NCBI GenBank assembly: GCA_023435565.1
Contig: JAEYRN010000071.1
Coordinates: forward strand, 1-11,996
Origin: Bacillota bacterium
GTDB lineage: Bacteria; Bacillota; UBA4882; UBA8346
Length of the DNA: 11,996 nucleotides
Direction of reading: 5' to 3'
Made by a program: the position numbers and the translations under genes. The notes beneath the pieces were generated by a model. It was not told where the DNA came from. It worked only from the letters and a program-made list of their open reading frames with translations, and ran no database searches. The stretch's first letter is position 1; every line of letters begins with the position of its first letter. This document shows, piece after piece, positions 6,625 through 11,996 of the stretch.

Positions 6625-7035
6625 ATGAATCCAAAGTATGTTGTTATTATCCAATGCGATATTGCCCAAAGAAGGTGCAGCGGATTTAGTTGCACCAATG
6701 CTTTTTACAATAAAGAAGGACATTTTAGCGAATATAAAGATGCTACTCGATATATTTCCTTTACATGCGGCGGTTGTTGCGGTAAAGGGATCGCTTCTAA
6801 ATTAGAACATTTCACAAAGAGGTTAAAAGCTAAAAATAATCTCTCCCAAAATGATGTGGTAATTCACTTAGCTTCCTGTATGACAACTGATAATTATCAT
6901 TACGACCGGTGTCCTCACATTGATTACATAAAAGGAATAGTCCTTAAAAAGGGTTATCGGAATGTGATTGAAGGCTCTTACATCAGTAAGGGCGCCCAAG
7001 GGAAAAGGGAAGCAGGCATTTATAAGTGTTACTGA
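6625..7035 (+). CDS. CGGC-domain protein (putative metal-binding), inserted in the arg operon
   Basis: This 136-residue protein belongs by motif to the CGGC family. FTCGGCCGKGI gives C48-G-G-C51 plus C52. An earlier C11, C18 and C23, a later ASCMTTDNYHYDRCPHIDYIKGI (C85, C96, H98) and a terminal C135 bring the total to nine cysteines. Such a pattern suggests metal or redox binding, and the family has no firm function. The RBS AAAGGA (6609-6614) is 10 nt before the ATG. It sits 34 nt after argJ and 43 nt before argB on the same strand, so it is probably co-transcribed. By hand count its GC is about 36%, against about 52% for argJ and 47% for argB, which suggests a later insertion. No link to arginine synthesis is known to me. 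Confidence 0.85.
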   Translation: MNPKYVVIIQCDIAQRRCSGFSCTNAFYNKEGHFSEYKDATRYISFTCGGCCGKGIASKLEHFTKRLKAKNNLSQNDVVIHLASCMTTDNYHYDRCPHIDYIKGIVLKKGYRNVIEGSYISKGAQGKREAGIYKCY

Positions 7036-7078
7036 TAAGCTTAAGATTGCTTGATCTTTTCAACAAGGAGTGTTGTGG

Positions 7079-7963
7079 ATGGATGGGTTAGTTGCCAAAG
7101 CCGAGGTATTAATTGAGGCGATTCCATATATTCGAAAATATTTTGGAAAGACCTTCGTCGTAAAATATGGCGGTAACGCCATGATTAACGAAGACCTAAA
7201 ACGTGGTGTGATGCAGGACGTTGTCCTGTTAAAGTTTTTAGGAGTTAATCCGGTTCTGATTCACGGAGGAGGCCCCGAAATCACCCAAATGTTAAACCGG
7301 GTCGGCAAGAAATCCCAGTTTGTTCAAGGGCTGCGCGTCACCGACGCTGAAACCATGGAAATAGTCCAAATGGTTTTGGTCGGGAAGCTCAATAAAGAGA
7401 TTGTCGCCAAGTTGAATTTATTCGGCGCTAAAGCAGTGGGCCTTTCCGGGCAGGACGCCAATCTGCTGGTTGCCAAGAAGACCGCGCCCACTATGCCCGA
7501 TGATTATCAAGGGGAAGTTCCGGATATCGGTTTTGTGGGGGAAGTAACCAAAATCAATACCGATGTATTGGAAGAGTTAATTGCATCCAACTATATTCCG
7601 GTAATCTCTTCCGTCGGCGTAGGTGAAGATGGCTCCAGTTACAATATCAATGCCGATACCGCCGCCGGTGAATTGGCCGCTGCCTTAAAGGCGGAAAAAT
7701 TGATAATGTTAACCGATGTTGAGGGTATTTTTGATGATTATCAGGACAAATCCAGCTTAATCTCCGCCCTTAAGGTAGAACGGGCTTATCAAATGATTAA
7801 TCAAGGCAAAATTGAAGGCGGGATGATCCCTAAGGTTGAAGCCTGTATTACCGCCTTAAAAGCCGGTGTGAACCGGACTCATATTATCGATGGTAGACAA
7901 CTTCATTCGATGTTGTTGGAGATCCTAACCGATCGGGGAATCGGAACTATGGTAGTGGAATGA
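7079..7963 (+). CDS. argB: Acetylglutamate kinase
   Basis: The enzyme phosphorylates N-acetylglutamate with ATP, the second and usually arginine-inhibited step in cyclic pathways. It shows the amino-acid-kinase blocks: VVKYGGNAM (Lys29), LIHGGGPEI, GLSGQDANL, NADTAAGELAAAL with the nucleotide-binding LIMLTDVEGI, and GGMIPKVEA. At 294 residues it is longer than the E. coli enzyme (258). The extra N-terminal helix (AKAEVLIEAIPYIRKYFGK) is the element associated with arginine-sensitive hexameric kinases, so feedback inhibition is inferred. The ATG at 7079 is chosen over GTG 7070 and TTG 7073 because AAGGAG ends 8 nt before it and would overlap or abut the alternatives. Confidence 0.97.
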   Translation: MDGLVAKAEVLIEAIPYIRKYFGKTFVVKYGGNAMINEDLKRGVMQDVVLLKFLGVNPVLIHGGGPEITQMLNRVGKKSQFVQGLRVTDAETMEIVQMVLVGKLNKEIVAKLNLFGAKAVGLSGQDANLLVAKKTAPTMPDDYQGEVPDIGFVGEVTKINTDVLEELIASNYIPVISSVGVGEDGSSYNINADTAAGELAAALKAEKLIMLTDVEGIFDDYQDKSSLISALKVERAYQMINQGKIEGGMIPKVEACITALKAGVNRTHIIDGRQLHSMLLEILTDRGIGTMVVE

Positions 7964-7978
7964 AAGGTTGTGTTAAGG

Positions 7979-9163
7979 ATGAGTAATGCTAGTTTTTTGG
8001 AAGTTGGCCAGGGAGTGGTAATGAAGAATGTAGGCAGGCTGCCGCTTGTATTTTCTCGAGGCGAAGGTTCCCGACTATGGGATGCGGACGGCAAGGAGTA
8101 TATCGATTTTCTAAGCGGTATTTCGGTTAATAATTTTGGCCATTGCCATCCGGACATTACCGCCGCATTATCGGCCCAAGCTGGTAAAATATTACATGTG
8201 TCCAATTATTATTACTTAGAGGAACAGGTTAAGCTGGCTCAGGAATTACTCAAGTTAACCAATTACCATAGCGTCTTTTTTGCCAACAGCGGCGCCGAGG
8301 CCAATGAAGCCGCGATTAAGCTGGCCCGAAAATACGGTAAAACAAAGTTGGGCGGCAGGTATCAGATTATTACCGCCAAAGGGTCTTTTCACGGTCGGAC
8401 TATGGGGGCCTTATCCGCGACTGGAAAACCCCAATACCAGGAGAGCTTTCAGCCGATAGTTCCCGGTTTTGCTTATGCGGAGTTTAATAACCTTAAATCT
8501 TGGCTAGGAGCGCTAACGGAGCAAACATGCGCAGTGATGCTGGAGTTGGTCCAAGGCGAGGGTGGAGTATACCCGGCTAATCCCGAATTTGTGGAGGGAT
8601 TGGCTCGGATCTGCTATAAGTACAAATTATTGATGATTGTTGATGAAGTCCAGACCGGTTTGGGCAGGACCGGAAAATTATTCGCTTATGAGCATTACAA
8701 TATGAAACCGGATGTAGTCACCATTGCCAAAAGTCTTGGAGGAGGAATTCCTTGCGGCGCTTTGCTTGTCGATGAGGACGCCGATATCTTTACCCCCGGG
8801 GATCACAGCACCACTATCGGCGGCGGCGCCATGGCTTATGCAGCCGGTCTGGTTACCCTCCGGTTACTGCAAGAACCGGGTTTCTTAAATGAGGTTCTCC
8901 AAAAAGGGAATTATATTAAAGATACTTGGGAATATTGGCGGCGAGAGATGCCGGTAATTACCGGCTGCCGCGGGCTGGGTCTAATGTTGGCGTTGGATCT
9001 GAGGGTACCTAGCAAACAAATTATGCTCGCTTGCTTGGAAGAAGGGCTTGTGGTAAACGCGGTTTCCGAAAACGCCATCCGGATTCTACCGGCGTTGAAT
9101 ATCGGTAAGGATGATTTGGAAGAAGGTTTGGCTATCCTGAAGAGGGTATTAAAGCAACTATAA
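7979..9163 (+). CDS. argD: Acetylornithine aminotransferase
   Basis: This PLP-dependent class-III aminotransferase converts N-acetylglutamate semialdehyde to N-acetylornithine with glutamate, and may also serve lysine synthesis. Visible motifs are FFANSGAEANEAAIKLARKYG (PLP phosphate loop), KGSFHGRTMGALSATG, LELVQGEGGVYPA, DEVQTGLGRTGKLFAYEH (PLP-ring Asp) and VTIAKSLGGGIPCGA, with the Schiff-base Lys251. At 394 residues it is full length. The ATG at 7979 is 15 nt after the argB stop and is preferred over GTG 7970 because of spacing from AAAGG (7963-7967). The tight spacing supports co-transcription and translational linkage with argB. Confidence 0.96.
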   Translation: MSNASFLEVGQGVVMKNVGRLPLVFSRGEGSRLWDADGKEYIDFLSGISVNNFGHCHPDITAALSAQAGKILHVSNYYYLEEQVKLAQELLKLTNYHSVFFANSGAEANEAAIKLARKYGKTKLGGRYQIITAKGSFHGRTMGALSATGKPQYQESFQPIVPGFAYAEFNNLKSWLGALTEQTCAVMLELVQGEGGVYPANPEFVEGLARICYKYKLLMIVDEVQTGLGRTGKLFAYEHYNMKPDVVTIAKSLGGGIPCGALLVDEDADIFTPGDHSTTIGGGAMAYAAGLVTLRLLQEPGFLNEVLQKGNYIKDTWEYWRREMPVITGCRGLGLMLALDLRVPSKQIMLACLEEGLVVNAVSENAIRILPALNIGKDDLEEGLAILKRVLKQL

Positions 9164-9168
9164 GAAAA

Positions 9169-9190
9169 CGCGTAACTCTTAACGCGTTAC
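9169..9190. repeat. Small hairpin between argD and argG
   Basis: AACGCGT (about 9168-9174) and ACGCGTT (about 9183-9189) are perfect 7-bp complements around an 8-nt loop, 10-20 nt upstream of the argG RBS. No T-tract follows. It may stabilise or process the mRNA at this point. Confidence 0.45.
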
Positions 9191-9214
9191 GTTACCATAC
9201 GAGGAGGATTACTG

Positions 9215-10429
9215 ATGGAGCAAAAGGCAAAAAAAGTGGTATTAGCTTATTCGGGAGGGTTGGATACTTCAATTATTATTCCTTGGTTGAAGGAGAATTA
9301 CGGTTGTGAAGTCATCGCCTATGCAGCTGATGTCGGTCAAGGCGAGGAACTTGATCCGTTGAATGAGAAAGCTATTAAAACCGGAGCCAGCAAGATTTAT
9401 ATCGAAGATCTTAAACATGAGTTCGTCAAGGATTTTATCTATCCGATGCTCAAGGCAGGAGCCGTTTATGAAGGGAAATACTTGATGGGTACTTCGGTGG
9501 CCCGTCCGGTTATTGCTAAACGCCAGGTAGAGATCGCCATTAAAGAGGGGGCTGACGCCGTAGCCCATGGAGCTACCGGCAAAGGCAATGATCAGGTACG
9601 TTTCGAATTAACTTTTAAAGCGCTTAAACCGGATCTAAAAATTATTGCTCCGTGGCGGGAATGGGATATCAAGTCCCGTGAAGAAGAGATTGAATATGCT
9701 GAGAAACGTGGGATTTCGGTGCCCGTAACCAAGGCAAAGCCTTATTCCATGGATCGGAACCTTTTGCATATCAGTTATGAGGGTGGGATCTTGGAGGACC
9801 CTTGGAATGAATATAACGATGATATGTTCCTTTATACCGTTTCCCCGGAAAAAGCCCCCGATCAACCGGAGATCGTTACCATCGATTTTGAGAACGGGGT
9901 CCCGGTAGCAATAAACGGTCAGGGCTACGACCCGGTATCCTTAATCTTTAAACTGAATGAGATAGGCGGTAAACATGGGGTCGGCCGGATCGATATTGTG
10001 GAAAACAGGTTAGTAGGTATGAAATCCCGCGGTGTTTATGAAACACCGGGAGGTACCATTCTTTATGAAGCTCACCATGCTTTGGAAACGATCACCCTTG
10101 ACCGGGACACTCTTCATTATAAGCAAATGATGGCCGGTCGTTATGCTGAGCTGGTTTATAACGGTCAATGGTTTACGCCTTTAAAGAAAGCTATGGACGC
10201 GTTCGTTGATGAAACCCAAAAACGGGTTACCGGCGCTGTCAAAGTTAAACTCTATAAAGGAAACGCCCAAACTGTCGGACGAAAATCTCCATTCTCGCTC
10301 TATCAAGAGAATCTGGCCACTTTTGGCGCGGACCAGGTCTACAATCAAAAAGACGCCGAAGGATTTATCAACCTCTTTGGGCTTCCGCTAAAAGTCCAAG
10401 CCGGTTTGGAACAAAGTCTGAAGAAGTAA
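9215..10429 (+). CDS. argG: Argininosuccinate synthase
   Basis: The enzyme condenses citrulline and aspartate with ATP to argininosuccinate, the penultimate arginine step. The N-terminal ATP pyrophosphatase P-loop is seen in VVLAYSGGLDTSIIIPWL (S13-G-G-L-D-T-S19). Further family blocks are YAADVGQGEE, EGKYLMGTSVARPVIAK, AHGATGKGNDQVRFEL, IIAPWREWD and GRKSPFSLY. At 404 residues it is full length. GAGGAGG (9201-9207) lies 7 nt before the ATG, the strongest RBS in the cluster. argH and argF, usual partners, do not follow. The next gene is convergent, so the operon ends here. Confidence 0.98.
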   Translation: MEQKAKKVVLAYSGGLDTSIIIPWLKENYGCEVIAYAADVGQGEELDPLNEKAIKTGASKIYIEDLKHEFVKDFIYPMLKAGAVYEGKYLMGTSVARPVIAKRQVEIAIKEGADAVAHGATGKGNDQVRFELTFKALKPDLKIIAPWREWDIKSREEEIEYAEKRGISVPVTKAKPYSMDRNLLHISYEGGILEDPWNEYNDDMFLYTVSPEKAPDQPEIVTIDFENGVPVAINGQGYDPVSLIFKLNEIGGKHGVGRIDIVENRLVGMKSRGVYETPGGTILYEAHHALETITLDRDTLHYKQMMAGRYAELVYNGQWFTPLKKAMDAFVDETQKRVTGAVKVKLYKGNAQTVGRKSPFSLYQENLATFGADQVYNQKDAEGFINLFGLPLKVQAGLEQSLKK

Positions 10430-10430
10430 C

Positions 10431-10449
10431 CAAAATCCTCATGATTTTG
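10431..10449 (+). repeat. Short hairpin after argG
   Basis: CAAAATC (10431-10437) and GATTTTG (10443-10449) are perfect 7-bp complements around CTCAT, 2 nt after the argG stop. It is AT-rich and has no T-tract, so it is weak as a terminator. Confidence 0.45.
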
Positions 10450-10474
10450 AGACAAGAAATTCTATTTATATTTT

Positions 10475-10565
10475 GCCACGGAGACACAGGGACTCAGAGA
10501 GATAAGTAATTTATATTTTTTTCTCCGTGCCTCTGTGCCTCTGTGGCTAATTTAGTAGTTTTTTT
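10475..10565 (+). terminator. CACAGAGACAC palindromic repeat, copy 2, acting as argG terminator
   Basis: The left arm starts GCCACGGAGACACAGGGAC (10475-10493, continuing to 10502). The right arm runs 10522-10547 and ends CTCTGTGCCTCTGTGGC. The arms pair over about 26 nt with several mismatches, around a roughly 20-nt AT-rich loop. On the plus strand a T-run follows at 10558-10565, so the hairpin can end argG transcription. It lies between the convergent argG and crp-like genes. Confidence 0.7.
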
Positions 10566-10575
10566 GAATATAGGC

Positions 10576-11238
10576 TTACACACCATTAAAATGTTCTTTA
10601 TTTAGGATAAACCGGTGGGCGCTTTTGAGTCCGTCAAGGTTGGTAATAGAAATCGACCTATCCTCTTCAAGGTTAATTTGACCATCTTTGATATACTTTT
10701 TCAAAGACGAATCCACTTCCTCAAATCCTAATCCGGACATTTGACTTATTTCCAGAGCGCCGATCCCTAGTTTGATACGATCCATTTTTTTCGGATCATA
10801 TTTGCAGCTTTCAGCCAACATTAACATCAAATCAGCGGTCCTGCCGAGGGACGATTTGATGGAGAAATTTTGAACCTGACAGGTGGTGAAACGGATTCTT
10901 TTGCACATTATTTGGATGAGTTTAAACAAAAATTCCGGTTTACCACTGATGATCTGTTCCAAGTCGCTGAATGTCAAAACCAAGACATCGGTTTTCTCCA
11001 TCGCCACTACCGTGGCGGATCGGGGTTTAGCTTCAATTAAGGCCATTTCCCCAAATAAATTTCCAGCCCCAAGAATGCTCAACACCTTGGTCCCTGATTT
11101 TTCGGAACGGATTACTTTAACCCGGCCCGATTTAATGAGATACATTTCATTTCCGGGTTCGCCCTCCGAAAAAATGGTGGCCCCGGCTTCAAAACATTGG
11201 CCTGCTTTTTCAAATAGCGCTTTGTCTTCAAAGAACAA
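10576..11238 (-). CDS. Crp/Fnr-type transcription regulator
   Basis: The 220-residue protein has an N-terminal cyclic-nucleotide-binding fold (about residues 10-125). Its phosphate-binding cassette FGEMALIEAKPRSATVVA (62-79) keeps the Glu64 and Arg73-Ser74-Ala75 typical of cAMP-binding members. A long dimer helix follows (105-145), then a C-terminal winged HTH (about 155-210). The HTH is odd: the recognition helix reads GFEEVDSSLKKYIKDG, where the usual pattern is close to R-E-T-V-S-R. No in-frame ATG exists near the start. TTG at 11238 is supported by GGAGA (11250-11246) 7 nt away. It follows a CNB-only gene by 25 nt, so the two form an operon. Ligand and targets are unknown. Confidence 0.9.
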   Translation of the reverse strand: MFFEDKALFEKAGQCFEAGATIFSEGEPGNEMYLIKSGRVKVIRSEKSGTKVLSILGAGNLFGEMALIEAKPRSATVVAMEKTDVLVLTFSDLEQIISGKPEFLFKLIQIMCKRIRFTTCQVQNFSIKSSLGRTADLMLMLAESCKYDPKKMDRIKLGIGALEISQMSGLGFEEVDSSLKKYIKDGQINLEEDRSISITNLDGLKSAHRFILNKEHFNGV

Positions 11239-11263
11239 TGTTAAATCTCCTTATTAACCCGTC

Positions 11264-11647
11264 TTATGTCCGGGAGAGTTTATCCAGCTTGATATCAAGT
11301 TCACGTAATTGATTGGAAAGATGGTTGACGATCTTAAAGCCGGTTGGTGGATTATTGATTACCATTTGTTCAAGATCTTCCGGTTCTAAGATGAAAACTT
11401 CTGCATCTTCCAGGATTTCCGCTGTTTCAGTATGGTTCCATTGCTCGATGGCGGATACTAATCCCAAAAATTCTCCGGAACCATATTTACCAAGAGTTAA
11501 TTCGCCGGTGTTAAACTTGCGCCGTAATTCAACTGTTCCGGATTTTATCAGATAGAGTTCGGCGGCAGGATCCCCTTCAAGAAAAATGAAGGTCCCTGCT
11601 TTAAAATCCTTTAACTTGTGATTGAAATTTAATCCGATGTTTTCCAT
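11264..11647 (-). CDS. Stand-alone cyclic-nucleotide-binding-domain protein (no HTH)
   Basis: The 127-residue protein is a single CNB beta-roll with a short C-terminal helix and no DNA-binding domain. FKAGTFIFLEGDPAAELYLI and KSGTVELRRK (residues 15-44) match the start of the fold. The cassette region GEFLGLVSAIEQWNHTETAE (58-77) keeps Gly58-Glu59 but has His-Thr-Glu in place of Arg-Ser-Ala, so canonical cAMP binding is doubtful. The ATG at 11647 is chosen because GAGGA lies 6 nt before it; the open frame extends upstream to 11713 without RBS support. It is first in an operon with the Crp/Fnr-type gene, so it could modulate that protein, for example as a partner or heterodimer. That is inference. 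Confidence 0.85.
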   Translation of the reverse strand: MENIGLNFNHKLKDFKAGTFIFLEGDPAAELYLIKSGTVELRRKFNTGELTLGKYGSGEFLGLVSAIEQWNHTETAEILEDAEVFILEPEDLEQMVINNPPTGFKIVNHLSNQLRELDIKLDKLSRT

Positions 11648-11756
11648 TATCAGTCCTCGTTTACCGATGTATTTCATTAAAGTATAGATCTTAAAAATGA
11701 GCTTGAGATACAACTACATTATTTCTAATCGGTATCTTTGGGATATTTTTTTAGGT

Positions 11757-11765
11757 ATTATAGCA
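11757..11765 (-). promoter_or_regulatory. Extended -10 promoter of the CNB/Crp-like operon
   Basis: On the minus strand TGCTATAAT (11765-11757) is a perfect extended -10. No good -35 is seen at 17 bp (AAACTT). The leader to the ATG at 11647 would be about 100 nt and has no obvious structure. Confidence 0.6.
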
Positions 11766-11798
11766 GAAACAGTCAGGTAAAGTTTTACAAACATTTTA

Positions 11799-11857
11799 CC
11801 ATGGAGACACAGAGGCTCAGAGAAATAAATTAAATTGTTTCTCCGTGTCTCTGTGGC
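11799..11857. repeat. CACAGAGACAC palindromic repeat, copy 3
   Basis: The left arm CCATGGAGACACAGAGGCTC (11799-11818, continuing AGAGAAA to 11825) and the right arm TTTCTCCGTGTCTCTGTGGC (11838-11857) form an imperfect hairpin. The right arm is one 8-bp unit shorter than the left. It lies upstream of the CNB/Crp-like promoter. Confidence 0.75.
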
Positions 11858-11938
11858 TAATATTTAGTGTAATTAGGGGTTCCTGAAAAACTCACAAGCC
11901 CTTATAAATACAGGTAAAACGCCATGAAATCGGCAGGA

Positions 11939-11984
11939 CAAATGCAAGGAAAACGCGAATAAATCAATAAAATCCTTGCATTTG
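11939..11984. promoter_or_regulatory. 12-bp perfect inverted repeat before a possible gene start
   Basis: CAAATGCAAGGA (11939-11950) and TCCTTGCATTTG (11973-11984) are exact complements around a 22-nt AT-rich spacer. GGAG (11984-11987) overlaps the right arm and lies about 6 nt before an ATG at 11994-11996, the last codon of the window. Folding would hide part of this RBS. GGCAGGA precedes the left arm (11932-11938). This could be an operator or a leader structure. The downstream gene is not visible. Confidence 0.5.
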
Positions 11985-11996
11985 GAGATGGAAATG

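Noticed and set aside
9269..9865. Minus-strand frames within argG
   Set aside because: They are shadows of argG, with no RBS and no domain features.
10883..11555. Plus-strand frames opposite the CNB/Crp-like genes
   Set aside because: The minus strand has clear cyclic-nucleotide-binding motifs and good RBSs; these are shadows.
1..11996. tRNA or rRNA genes
   Set aside because: By eye I found no cloverleaf with GGTTCRANYCC-type arms and no rRNA signature in any intergenic region.

Overview
The window looks like a chromosomal segment of a low-to-moderate-GC Bacillota-like (Gram-positive type) bacterium. The evidence is strong AGGAGG-type ribosome binding sites, near-consensus sigma-A promoters (TTGCTA-17-TATAAT, TTGGAC-17-TATAAT), a cyclic (ArgJ-type) arginine pathway and a candidate ARG-box operator. 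I cannot name a genus. Base composition is mosaic. The arginine genes are roughly 47-55% GC, whereas the toxin tip, its partner gene and the CGGC gene are about 30-38% GC by hand counts on sampled stretches.

Left part (1-3858), accessory: the 3' end of an RHS-repeat polymorphic toxin runs in from the left edge. It has a conserved RHS core end, then a variable AT-rich C-terminal toxin tip with an HWDVQ motif and a hydrophobic tail. A small acidic protein 46 nt downstream is the expected immunity gene. About 490 bp without a convincing gene follow, made of a GC-rich block with a 21-bp tandem repeat and a terminator-like hairpin. Next come a DUF3024-type gene (minus strand), a short secreted-looking ORF that runs into a frameshifted C-terminal relic of a polyketide-synthase-type acyltransferase, and a convergent Sfp-like 4'-phosphopantetheinyl transferase. 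The acyltransferase relic beside the phosphopantetheinyl transferase suggests the remains of a lost polyketide or lipopeptide cluster.

Middle part (3990-10550): an arginine biosynthesis cluster, argC, argJ, a CGGC-domain gene, argB, argD and argG, all on the plus strand. ArgB phosphorylates N-acetylglutamate, ArgC reduces the product, ArgD transaminates it, and ArgJ moves the acetyl group back to glutamate to release ornithine. ArgG then acts on citrulline. argF, argH, carAB and argR are not in the window. argC and argJ each have a promoter. The 214-bp spacer between them holds a near-consensus ARG box and competing hairpins built from a CACAGAGACAC-type repeat.

Right part (10576-11996): on the minus strand are two cyclic-nucleotide-binding-domain genes in one operon. 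The first is an HTH-less single-domain protein and the second a full Crp/Fnr-type regulator with an atypical recognition helix. Upstream of them is a third copy of the palindromic repeat. The window ends with a 12-bp inverted repeat just before a plausible RBS and ATG at the last base.
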